Source: [Eubacterium] saphenum (GTDB taxonomy: Bacteria; Bacillota; Clostridia; Oscillospirales; Ruminococcaceae). From it: a stretch of DNA of 7,146 bases. The stretch is taken from positions 1 to 7,146 of the forward strand of contig SFHN01000182.1 of assembly GCA_004555635.1 (NCBI GenBank). Direction: 5' to 3'. A program made the translations under genes and the position numbers. Positions 1 through 6,164 of this stretch are shown here, piece by piece. Numbering within the stretch: position 1 is the first letter of the stretch; each line of letters opens with the position of its first letter. The notes beneath the pieces are model-generated. The model was not told the origin of the DNA, did not search any database, and was given only the letters and a program-made list of their open reading frames with translations.

Positions 1-38
1 CATACTCAGACTGTCGAGAAGCGGTGAAACAAAACGCG

Positions 39-68
39 AAAATCCCCCCGCAGGCTTTCTGCGAGGGG
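39..68 (-). terminator. Strong intrinsic terminator after the AI-2E family gene
   Basis: Nine bases after the TAG stop (79-77), minus-strand CCCCTCGCAG (68-59) pairs with CTGCGGGGGG (53-44). This gives a ten-base-pair, GC-rich stem with one T-G wobble and a five-base loop. The RNA then reads ATTTTCGCGTTTTG, a short U-run. It closes the transcription unit; the remaining 38 bases of the window show nothing recognisable. Confidence 0.83.
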
Positions 69-76
69 AAAACAAG

Positions 77-1444
77 CTATTGCTCCTCGGGAGCGGGGTT
101 CGGGGCGAGGTGCTCCTCCGAGAATTTCTCTATGGTGTCGGTATAATCGTCCGTTTCCGTCGGGAGATTTTTCTTCTCGAGCTTTGCGGAAATAAACTCC
201 GCAAACAGCAGGTAGAACACCGCGAAAACAGGCGCTCCAAGCAGCATTCCGGGAATGCCGAACATTCCGCCGCCGACAACAATCGAAACCAGCACCCATA
301 TTGCGGGAAGTCCCATAGTTTCGCCGAACATAAGCGGCTTGATTACATTTCCGTCAATCTGCTGAAGAATTAGTACGGCAATCGCAAACCACACAACCTT
401 TATCGGGTCAACCAGCAAAATCAGCACCGCGCTCGGAATTGCGCCGATAAACGGACCGAAGAACGGGATAAGGTTTGTAACTCCGCAAACGACGGAAATC
501 AGCATCGGGTAGGGCGTACCCATAGCCAGCGTAATCATCAGCATACAAAGGAAGATAATCAACGCGTCTGTTAGGTTGGAGATTATATACTGCTTGAAGA
601 TGTTGTTGCTCTTGCTTGCGGCGCTGAAAATGGCGCGGCAGCGCTCCTCCTTGAAAAAGGCGAAGAAAATTTTCTTTACCTGTGCAAGCAGGCGCTCCTT
701 GCTGTAAAGCAGGTAAATTGCTATGATAAAGCCAAGCAGCACGTTTTTCAGCGCAACGAAAACGGCGTTCGCAAACTTGAAAATGCCCGTGCCGACATTT
801 CCGATGATGTCCGTTGCCATCGGCTTAATCTCGTTTACAACCTTGTTCAGCAAATCGGCGAGGTCGTCAAACTCTCCCGCGATATATTTCGCCAAGTCGG
901 GGTTATTTGCAAAGGTTTCCTCAAGCCACTCCTCGGCGCGCGCGATGTAGGTCGGCATTTGGTCGGCGAGGTCAACCACGCTCTTTGCGACACTCGGGAC
1001 AACCGCGTAGCAAAGTCCCGCAATCAGCACCAGTACAAGCAGGTACGCAATCAGGATAGACAGCGCCCTTGCCATAGCCCTGCGGCGGCGGAGCTTTTTC
1101 TCGGGCTTCGCGGAGTGCTTGTCAATTGATTTTACGATTTTTGATTCTCCAACGGGCGAGCGGCGGAGATTTCTCATAACAATTCCGCGCTTCGGGGGCT
1201 TGTCGTCGCGCAGCTTGTGAAAGAATTTATCCTCTACCCACTTCACCAGCGGGTTAAGGATATATGCAATCGCAATTCCGCAGATAATGGGCGCGGAAAC
1301 CTTTCCCACCCACGAAAAGCCGGCGGCAAAGGAATCGAATTTGAACACAAACACGATAAAAAGCACCGACAGGATTATTACCCCGAGGCAGTACATAGAA
1401 ATTGACGTGTATTTCTGGTTCCAGTTGAATTTCGTAAAAGTCAC
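77..1444 (-). CDS. AI-2E / PerM family membrane transporter
   Basis: Multi-spanning membrane protein of the AI-2E transporter (PerM, UPF0118) family. Members have been linked to autoinducer-2 export and to Na+(Li+)/H+ antiport; the substrate here cannot be told. The 455 residues show helices near 17-36, 45-65, 128-150, 222-247 and 285-308, then a dense hydrophobic block to about 417. The family signature N-L-I-P-F-F-G-P-F-I-G at 324-334 and Q-Q-I-D-G-N-V-I-K-P at 361-370 are clear. A long, very basic loop (about 75-126, with four consecutive Arg) lies between helices 2 and 3, and the C-terminus is acidic. The start is uncertain: GTG 1444 abuts its only Shine-Dalgarno (AAAGGGG, 1450-1444), whereas ACG at 1435-1433, eight bases from it, gives the N-terminus K-F-N-W-N that I would expect for the family. 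ATG 1396 is a weaker choice. It has its own promoter and terminator. Confidence 0.92.
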   Translation of the reverse strand: MTFTKFNWNQKYTSISMYCLGVIILSVLFIVFVFKFDSFAAGFSWVGKVSAPIICGIAIAYILNPLVKWVEDKFFHKLRDDKPPKRGIVMRNLRRSPVGESKIVKSIDKHSAKPEKKLRRRRAMARALSILIAYLLVLVLIAGLCYAVVPSVAKSVVDLADQMPTYIARAEEWLEETFANNPDLAKYIAGEFDDLADLLNKVVNEIKPMATDIIGNVGTGIFKFANAVFVALKNVLLGFIIAIYLLYSKERLLAQVKKIFFAFFKEERCRAIFSAASKSNNIFKQYIISNLTDALIIFLCMLMITLAMGTPYPMLISVVCGVTNLIPFFGPFIGAIPSAVLILLVDPIKVVWFAIAVLILQQIDGNVIKPLMFGETMGLPAIWVLVSIVVGGGMFGIPGMLLGAPVFAVFYLLFAEFISAKLEKKNLPTETDDYTDTIEKFSEEHLAPNPAPEEQ

Positions 1445-1465
1445 CCCTTTGGTTTTTGTAACTCT

Positions 1466-1494
1466 ATTTTACCATATCAAAGCGTTTATGTCAA
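1466..1494 (-). promoter_or_regulatory. Consensus sigma-A promoter for the AI-2E family gene
   Basis: Minus-strand TTGACA (1494-1489) is a perfect -35 box. A 17-base spacer leads to TAAAAT (1471-1466), one base from the -10 consensus. Predicted transcription start is near 1459, giving a very short leader. Together with the terminator upstream this makes the transporter its own transcription unit. Confidence 0.82.
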
Positions 1495-1549
1495 CAGAAA
1501 TTGCATTTCCTGCCGCAAAAGCGCCGTAAAAAATTCGCATAAATATGAC

Positions 1550-1582
1550 AAAACACCGCAAGACACTAGCGTCTGCGGTGTT
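1550..1582 (-). terminator. Intrinsic terminator overlapping the end of thiN
   Basis: On the minus strand AACACCGCA (1582-1574) pairs perfectly with TGCGGTGTT (1560-1552). An inner GAC/GTC extends the stem past a single bulged T, with a loop containing the TAG stop. The stem runs into a short T run (four T, partly in the stem), followed by TG and AT-rich sequence. It probably ends the rlmN/prkC-rsgA-thiN transcript. The U-run is short, so termination may be incomplete. Confidence 0.7.
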
Positions 1583-2177
1583 CGATTATCAATGCTGTCC
1601 CGCTGTGGACGGTTATAACGGCGCGCTCTGCCGTTATCTCATTCGACACGCCGAGCGGAAAGCTCTCGCGAAGCTCGCAGCGCTGTGCGGGGTACTTTGT
1701 CCCCTCCTCACTGACAACGGCGCTTCCGCCGAAAGCAAAAACCGACAGGTAGCCGTCAAACCGCGCAACCTCGCGCCTGCCCGAAAGCAGGTAAGCACAC
1801 TCGTTTTCGCCATAGAGATACGCAGAAATGCCGCGGCAATGCAGCCCGTAAGCCATCTGAAAATTCGCAAACGTATGGTCAAGCCGCCCGCCAAGCGCTG
1901 CGAAAAAGCGAAGCTCGGCTGCGCCGCGCTCTGCGGCGGTTTCTGCGGCGAGGTATGCGTCGGTGAAGTCCTTTTCGGGGGCAAATCGGATACACTCCGC
2001 GCCAACGGGCGGCGCGCACTCCGCGCTGTCAAAGTCACCTATGACGATATCGGGGACAACCCCGTCGCGCAGGCAGTAGTCCAAGCCCCTGTCCGCAGCG
2101 ATTACGGTTCCCTTGATTTCATCGAGCGGGAGCCTTTCGCAGGGCGCTCCGCAGATGATAGAGCAGATTTTTTGCAT
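1566..2177 (-). CDS. thiN: Thiamine pyrophosphokinase
   Basis: Transfers pyrophosphate from ATP to thiamine, giving thiamine pyrophosphate and AMP; cytoplasmic. The 203 residues fit the bacterial ThiN (YloS) family of about 210. Seen: A-A-D-R-G near 27-31, G-D-F-D-S at 47-51, E-K-D-F-T-D at 68-73 and L-G-G-R-L-D-H at 95-101, the conserved metal, ATP and thiamine-binding motifs, then a beta-rich C-terminal domain with S-N-E at 178-180. The start chosen is ATG 2177, preceded by AAAGGAG (2194-2188) with a rather long 10-nt spacing. An in-frame TTG at 2207 would overlap rsgA and has no obvious Shine-Dalgarno. It is 20 nt after rsgA. In many Firmicutes rpe sits between the two; it is missing here. 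The last codons (His-Arg-Arg-Arg-stop) form one arm and the loop of a terminator hairpin. Confidence 0.94.
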   Translation of the reverse strand: MQKICSIICGAPCERLPLDEIKGTVIAADRGLDYCLRDGVVPDIVIGDFDSAECAPPVGAECIRFAPEKDFTDAYLAAETAAERGAAELRFFAALGGRLDHTFANFQMAYGLHCRGISAYLYGENECAYLLSGRREVARFDGYLSVFAFGGSAVVSEEGTKYPAQRCELRESFPLGVSNEITAERAVITVHSGTALIIEHRRR

Positions 2178-2197
2178 AGGGCGGAAACTCCTTTCGG

Positions 2198-3097
2198 CTA
2201 CTCCCAATCGTTAAGCTTCTCCGCTTCCTCGTACATACGCAGGTAGCTGTCATAGCGGGAGCGGGCGATTTGCCCCTCCTCCACGGCGGCACGCACCGCG
2301 CAGCCCTTTTCCTTGATATGCGCGCAGTCGGCAAAGCGGCATTTCTCCAAGAACGGTCTGAACTCGCGGAAAGCAAAATCAAGCTCGTCCTTTCTTATGC
2401 GGCAGTAGCGCTCGGTTTCCACCGAGGAAAAGCCAGGCGTATCCGCAATGTACCCGTCAAGCAGCTTGTACATCTCAACCTGCCGCGTGGTGTGACGCCC
2501 TCTGCCGAGCTTCTTGCTGATATGCGCCGTCTGAAGCGAAAGCTCGGGGAACATCGAATTAAGCAGGCTGGATTTTCCGACGCCGGAGTTTCCGATGAAA
2601 GCGGTTGTTTTCCCTCGGATAAGCTCGCGCACCTGCTCTGCGCCGTCGCCTGTGATGTTGTCCGCCGTGACAACCGAAAAGCCTATCGAGCGGTAAAGCC
2701 CGGGCAGGTCGCCCGCGTCCTTCAGGTCGGTTTTCGTGAACACGATAACAGGCTCGATGCCCTTGCTGTCGGTTATCGCAATCAGCTTGTCAAGCACAAA
2801 GCGGTTCGGCGCAGGCTCTGTACTGGAGCAGACGAACACCGCCGCGTCAAGGTTCGCGAGCGGCGGTCGGACAAGGTAGTTCTTCCGCTCGTAAATCTCG
2901 GCGATAAGCGGCTCGGCGTTGTCCGACAGGACAACGCGCACGTTGTCTCCCGCGCACGGCGCAATCCCGTCAAGGCGGAAAATCCCCCTTGCGCTGCACC
3001 TTACCGTTTCGCCCGTATATATGCCGCTGAGGGCATCTACATAGTAGATACCCCCAACCGCCTTTATGATTTTTCCGTTAAAGCTGTCGGATGAAAT
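2198..3097 (-). CDS. rsgA: RsgA (YloQ/CpgA), circularly permuted ribosome-assembly GTPase
   Basis: GTPase that checks late maturation of the 30S subunit; PrkC phosphorylates it in Bacillus. With the proposed ATT start it is 299 residues, close to the family's usual size (B. subtilis about 298). Domains: N-terminal OB fold (about 8-78, with C-S-A-R-G-I-F-R and G-D-N-V-R-V); permuted GTPase with G4 T-K-T-D (121-124) before G1 G-N-S-G-V-G-K-S (169-176), G2 region G-R-G-R-H-T-T-R (198-205) and G3 D-T-P-G (219-222); C-terminal zinc knuckle with Cys253, Cys258, His260 and Cys266 (C-x4-C-x-H-x5-C). All key residues are intact. The GTG at 2941 would remove the first 52 residues and most of the OB fold, so it is unlikely to be the start. 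The ATT choice rests on the ideal AGGAGG, the length, and the lack of any other start. It lies 18 nt after the prkC tail and 20 nt before thiN, so it is in the same operon. Confidence 0.93.
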   Translation of the reverse strand: MSSDSFNGKIIKAVGGIYYVDALSGIYTGETVRCSARGIFRLDGIAPCAGDNVRVVLSDNAEPLIAEIYERKNYLVRPPLANLDAAVFVCSSTEPAPNRFVLDKLIAITDSKGIEPVIVFTKTDLKDAGDLPGLYRSIGFSVVTADNITGDGAEQVRELIRGKTTAFIGNSGVGKSSLLNSMFPELSLQTAHISKKLGRGRHTTRQVEMYKLLDGYIADTPGFSSVETERYCRIRKDELDFAFREFRPFLEKCRFADCAHIKEKGCAVRAAVEEGQIARSRYDSYLRMYEEAEKLNDWE

Positions 3098-3104
3098 AAA
3101 GATT

Positions 3105-3110
3105 CCTCCT
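3105..3110 (-). promoter_or_regulatory. Shine-Dalgarno that decides the rsgA start
   Basis: A perfect AGGAGG lies five bases after the stop of the prkC tail. Seven bases downstream in the rsgA frame is ATT (3097-3095). The rsgA frame contains no ATG, GTG or TTG between this site and the GTG at 2941, which lies inside the conserved protein. The site therefore points to ATT as the initiation codon. Confidence 0.75.
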
Positions 3111-3115
3111 AAAAA

Positions 3116-3598
3116 TCAGGTTACGGGAATACCGCCCGCAGGGTCATCGGGATTCTCGGGTTCTTCCGGCTCCTCGGGGTCTTCAACCGGTTCATCGGGA
3201 TTGTCGGGATTCTCGGGTTCAATCGGCTCGTCGGGAGGCAGCGGCTCTCCGTCAAGAAGCTCGCGGAATATTCCGCCGTTCTTCTGGAGGAAGTCGAGCG
3301 GGTTGTTCTCGCCGTCAAACGTTGCCTGAATCTCAACGTAAGTGCCCTCAAGACCCGTCAGCGTGGAGATTGCCTTTACAGAGATAACTCTTGTTTCGCC
3401 TACCTTGCCCGAAACGGAAAGCTTAAGCGACTTGCTTGCGGAAAGTCCTATGTCGCGGGTTTCGGTCATTTCCTCGTTAAGCACGCCGTCGTAGTAATAC
3501 TTGAATGTAAACTCGCCCTCGGCGCTAGCGGGAATGGTCAGCGTGAAGTTTCTCGTGATTACGGGGATTTCGCCCGTGCTAACCTCGAATTCGGAATG
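3116..3598 (-). pseudogene. prkC: Displaced 3' part of prkC: extracellular C-terminal domain and Pro/Glu-rich tail
   Basis: This open frame lies one base behind the kinase frame. It starts abruptly after a stop at 3604-3602, with no Shine-Dalgarno, no good start codon and no signal peptide, so it is read as the continuation of prkC rather than a separate gene. Its first residues (E-V-S-T-G) look like the end of a PASTA repeat. A beta-rich segment of about 85 residues follows (from N-F-T-L-T-I-P at about 3541 to about 3300), resembling the extra beta-sandwich domain found at the ends of some clostridial PASTA kinases. The last 45 or so residues, to the stop at 3118-3116, are a Pro/Glu/Asp repeat tail of wall-spanning type. 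Codon use is like that of the neighbouring genes, arguing for recent loss of frame or a sequence error rather than old decay. The stop is 18 nt before rsgA. Confidence 0.72.
3130..3240 (-). repeat. Low-complexity repeat tract encoding the Pro/Glu/Asp tail
   Basis: The plus strand shows many variants of short TCGGG/TTC units; a 17-base unit, TCGGGATTCTCGGGTTC, occurs twice (from about 3147 and about 3200). On the coding strand these give Pro every two to four residues alternating with Glu, Asp and Asn (P-E-N-P-D and P-E-E-P patterns). Such tracts change length easily by slippage, and a change not divisible by three would break the tail. Confidence 0.6.
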
Positions 3599-5250
3599 AG
3601 GTTATATTCCTCGCAGCGCTTCATAACCTCGCTTATCGGCATTCCGACAAACTTCGGAACATCCATAATAGGCTTGTTCGTCGGACCTAAGCTTACAACA
3701 ATAACGACAACCGAGCCTTGCGGCGCCATTTCGTGCGCGGCGGGAATGGTGTAGATAACGTTGCCCTTTGTTACCTCGTCGTCCTCCTGATGAGAGGTTG
3801 TAACCTTAAATCCGTCCTTTTTGAGCTGGCGCTCGGCGGCGTCTGCGGTGCGGTCCGAAAGGTCCTGTATCTCAATCTGGCGAATGCCCTTGCTTACCTT
3901 AACCTTTACGGTTGTGCCGACCTTGAGCTTTCTGCCCTCGACGAAGTCCTGCTCGAAAATCTCGTTTTCGGTGACGGTAGACCACTGCTGCTCCGCCTCA
4001 AGGTTGATGTACTTGCCGTAGGCAGCAACCGCGTCGTTCCACGTCATACCGACAAGCTGCGGCATAATGAACTCGTCGTTGTCGTTAAGGCTAATGCTGT
4101 CGGAGTTTTCAATGCCGAAAATGCTTTCGTAGTCCTCGGGGGTCTTGTTGAGCTTTGTGGACACGAGAATCAGCACCAGGAAAACCGTCGTTATGATAAA
4201 TGCCGTGCCGACCGCAAACAGAATGGGTATCAGCGGAGAGCGGCGCTCCTCGTATTCGTCATCGTCATCGTCGTATTCATCGTAGTCGTCATCGTCGTCG
4301 GGTTCGACATACTGCTCCGCTCTGCGGCGGGGCTTTTCGGCAGCCGCAACGGGAGCGGCAACGCGGTCAACATACTTTGCCGAGCCGTCGGGAGAGTTGT
4401 ACTTATAATCAAACAGGATTGCGGGATTTTTCTTGAACTCCTCGAGGTCCTTTATCATCTCGCCCGCCGTCTGATAGCGGCGCATAGGCTCCTTCTGCAT
4501 AGCGCGCAGAACTATCTGCTCTAGTCCCTCGGGGATTGTGCCGTTAAGCTCGGTGGGCTTTTTCGGCTGGGTCTGCATATGCATAAGCGCGATAGACACG
4601 GGGGTGTCGCCGTCGAACGGCTTCTTGCCCGTAAGCATTTCGTAGAGCATTACGCCGACGGAGTAGATGTCCGAGCGCTCGTCGGTGATGTCGCCGCGCG
4701 CCTGCTCGGGGCTGATGTAATGAACCGAGCCGATGGTTTTTTCGGATACCGTCTTGTTGTTCTCGCGGTTAAAGCGCGCGATGCCGAAGTCCATCACCTT
4801 TATCGTTCCGTCGCGAAGAAGCATAATGTTGCTGCTCTTTACGTCGCGGTGAACAATGCCGTGGTCGTGGGCGTGCTGAAGTGCGCGGAGTATCTGAACG
4901 ACGAAGTGAACCGCGTCGCGCCACTTGAGCAGACCCTGCTGCTCGATGTAGTCGGTGAGCGTAATTCCGTCAACATACTCCATTACGATATACTGAACCC
5001 TGTCGGTAAAGCCGACGTCGTATATCTTAACGATATTAGGGTGGGAAAGCAGCGCTATCGCCTTGCTCTCGTTGCGAAAGCGTCTGAGGAACTCATCGCT
5101 GTCGGCAAGCTCGGTTTTGAGTATCTTTACCGCGACAATGCGGTCCTCCTCGAGATCCTTGGCGCGGTAGATTTCCGCCATACCGCCGACTCCGATAAGT
5201 TCAAGAAGCTCATAGCGACCGTCCAGCTTCTTTCCGATGTTACTGTCCAT
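3559..5250 (-). CDS. prkC: PrkC/PknB-type Ser/Thr kinase with PASTA repeats; frame broken in PASTA 3
   Basis: Membrane Hanks-type kinase that in Firmicutes senses muropeptides or lipid II through extracellular PASTA repeats and phosphorylates targets including RsgA. The kinase domain spans about residues 13-275: G-loop G-V-G-G-M-A (20-25), catalytic Lys42, H-R-D-V-K-S-S-N (134-141) with Asp136, D-F-G (154-156), an activation loop with Thr167 and Thr172 before G-S-V-H-Y-I-S-P-E-Q-A (174-184). A strongly acidic Asp/Tyr/Glu tract (about 317-336) and Arg-Arg precede one membrane helix (about 339-364). Outside are PASTA 1 (about 394-455), PASTA 2 (456-523) and the first 25 or so residues of PASTA 3 (from 528). 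After Asn-Ser554 the frame runs into eight unrelated residues and a TAA, while the minus-one frame carries the rest of the ectodomain. The ATG at 5250 follows AAGGCGGAG with 5-nt spacing. The catalytic part is intact, so the kinase could work even if truncated. In related bacteria also called pknB or stkP. Confidence 0.93.
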   Translation of the reverse strand: MDSNIGKKLDGRYELLELIGVGGMAEIYRAKDLEEDRIVAVKILKTELADSDEFLRRFRNESKAIALLSHPNIVKIYDVGFTDRVQYIVMEYVDGITLTDYIEQQGLLKWRDAVHFVVQILRALQHAHDHGIVHRDVKSSNIMLLRDGTIKVMDFGIARFNRENNKTVSEKTIGSVHYISPEQARGDITDERSDIYSVGVMLYEMLTGKKPFDGDTPVSIALMHMQTQPKKPTELNGTIPEGLEQIVLRAMQKEPMRRYQTAGEMIKDLEEFKKNPAILFDYKYNSPDGSAKYVDRVAAPVAAAEKPRRRAEQYVEPDDDDDYDEYDDDDDEYEERRSPLIPILFAVGTAFIITTVFLVLILVSTKLNKTPEDYESIFGIENSDSISLNDNDEFIMPQLVGMTWNDAVAAYGKYINLEAEQQWSTVTENEIFEQDFVEGRKLKVGTTVKVKVSKGIRQIEIQDLSDRTADAAERQLKKDGFKVTTSHQEDDEVTKGNVIYTIPAAHEMAPQGSVVVIVVSLGPTNKPIMDVPKFVGMPISEVMKRCEEYNLIPNSRLARAKSP

Positions 5251-5283
5251 GTATTCTCCGCCTTTTCCAAAAAATTACACAGT

Positions 5284-5299
5284 GCTGCACAGCTGCAGC
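5284..5299 (-). other. Small hairpin in the prkC leader
   Basis: In the predicted leader RNA, GCTGCA and TGCAGC form a perfect six-base-pair stem with a four-base loop (GCTG). A run of six T begins nine bases after the stem. The distance makes it a poor intrinsic terminator. It could be an mRNA-stabilising hairpin or a weak attenuator, or it may be chance. Confidence 0.35.
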
Positions 5300-5315
5300 G
5301 TTTTCACTATAAAAA

Positions 5316-5344
5316 ATAATATCACCAAACCGCGCAAAAGTCAA
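5316..5344 (-). promoter_or_regulatory. Sigma-A-type promoter for prkC
   Basis: On the minus strand the spacer after stp contains TTGACT (5344-5339), exactly 17 bases, then TATTAT (5321-5316). Each hexamer differs from consensus by one base and the spacing is ideal. Transcription would begin near 5309, leaving a leader of about 58 nt before the prkC ATG. The promoter suggests that the kinase and the genes after it can be transcribed independently of rlmN-stp. Its position in an AT-rich intergenic stretch adds support. This is read by eye only; no start-site data are available. Confidence 0.75.
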
Positions 5345-5410
5345 CACCAAAGGCAAAACTGTAATAATTTTGTAAATAAATACCGCGGTTTTGATACCGA
5401 TTTGTAACCT

Positions 5411-6151
5411 TTACAGGGTTATCAGCGCCACCGATATGTTGTCGCTGCCGCCGTTTGTGAGCGCATAGCGTATCAGCCCGTCGCAGGCTTCCTCGGGCTT
5501 TGTGTAGGTGACGATGTCCATAATGTCCATATCGTCGCCGTGCGCGCTAAGCCCGTCGGAGCAAAGCAGCAGGCGCTGCCCCTCCTCGAGGTCAACCTCG
5601 AAGTAGTCGGGCGTCACGCTGTCGTCTGCGCCGATTGCGCGGGTGATTATGTTTATGTTCGGGTGGTTCTTCGCTTCCTCGGGGGTGATTTTCCCGCGGT
5701 CGAGAAGGTCCTGCACGCGCGAGTGGTCTTTCGTTATCTGACGAATGCAGTCGTCGGTTTCGGTGGAGAACACATGGTACGCGCGGCTGTCGCCGACGTT
5801 CACTATGTATGCCACACCGCCCGATACTATCGCCGCAACGCAGGTCGTACCCATAACGGCACGCTCCGCGCGCTTTTGCGACTCCTCGAAAACAATGCTG
5901 TTCGCGGCTATCACCGCGGTGACGAGCAGGTTTCTGACAGAGTTTCGGTTCATAAGCTCCGAAAAGCTCTCCTTAATGCGCGAGGAGATTATGTCCACGG
6001 CGATTTTGCTCGCAAGACCACCGTCGCTCTCGCCGCCCATTCCGTCGCAGAGCACTGCGGCGCAGGCGTTTTCGGAGAGCATTTCTCCCCAGACCGTGTC
6101 CTGATTTTCCGTCCGGACAAGACCGATATCGGTCTTAGTATATACGTTCAT
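5411..6151 (-). CDS. stp: Stp/PrpC, PP2C-family Ser/Thr protein phosphatase
   Basis: Metal-dependent (Mn2+/Mg2+) cytoplasmic phosphatase that removes phosphate from PrkC and its substrates. The 246 residues match the usual length of the family. Motifs seen in order: D-I-G-x-V-R-x-x-N-Q-D at 8-18 giving the first metal ligand Asp18; D-G-M-G-G at 36-40 with Asp36; G-T-T near 101-103; V-G-D-S-R-A-Y at 119-125; the D-H-S motif at 142-144 with a following flap region; C-S-D-G-L at 197-201 with Asp199; and G-G-S-D-N-I-S at 234-240 with Asp237. All expected metal-binding aspartates are present, so the enzyme should be active. No signal peptide or membrane segment. It sits directly downstream of rlmN with a good Shine-Dalgarno, and 160 nt upstream of the kinase it opposes, the classic Firmicutes pairing. 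In Bacillus the same gene is called prpC. Confidence 0.96.
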   Translation of the reverse strand: MNVYTKTDIGLVRTENQDTVWGEMLSENACAAVLCDGMGGESDGGLASKIAVDIISSRIKESFSELMNRNSVRNLLVTAVIAANSIVFEESQKRAERAVMGTTCVAAIVSGGVAYIVNVGDSRAYHVFSTETDDCIRQITKDHSRVQDLLDRGKITPEEAKNHPNINIITRAIGADDSVTPDYFEVDLEEGQRLLLCSDGLSAHGDDMDIMDIVTYTKPEEACDGLIRYALTNGGSDNISVALITL

Positions 6152-6157
6152 AACTGA

Positions 6158-6164
6158 CCCCCTT
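6158..6164 (-). promoter_or_regulatory. Shine-Dalgarno of stp overlapping the rlmN stop codon
   Basis: The sequence AAGGGGG lies six bases before the stp ATG and shares its first two bases with the TAA stop of rlmN. This arrangement suggests translational coupling of stp to rlmN and supports the ATG at 6151 as the real start. No promoter is visible between the two genes. Confidence 0.7.

Noticed and set aside
1445..1550. Riboswitch (for example TPP) in the thiN-transporter gap
   Set aside because: The gap is about 120 nt, largely taken up by the terminator and promoter, and the predicted leader is only about 15-25 nt, too short for an aptamer.
1545..2246. Plus-strand 233-codon open frame across thiN, and similar long plus-strand frames over rsgA, prkC and stp
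   Set aside because: These are antisense shadows of clear minus-strand genes, caused by GC-rich codon bias; none shows a recognisable domain.
3066..3329. Plus-strand Gly/Ser-rich repeat protein
   Set aside because: It is the mirror of the Pro/Glu repeat tail on the minus strand and has no Shine-Dalgarno or family resemblance.
3116..3484. A stand-alone secreted or acidic protein starting at GTG 3484
   Set aside because: The frame is already open and protein-like upstream to 3598, there is no Shine-Dalgarno or signal peptide, and the content fits the missing end of PrkC.
3559..3601. Programmed minus-one frameshift in prkC
   Set aside because: I found no X-XXY-YYZ slippery heptamer in the overlap and no clear stimulatory hairpin. 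The joined product would still lack half of PASTA 3.
4256..4310. CRISPR or minisatellite array
   Set aside because: The repeated GTC/ATC units are codons of the PrkC acidic tract; there are no spacers or repeat-spacer periodicity.
5395..5425. Terminator after stp
   Set aside because: Only a five-base-pair TAACC/GGTTA stem at the stop codon with no T-run follows; too weak to call.
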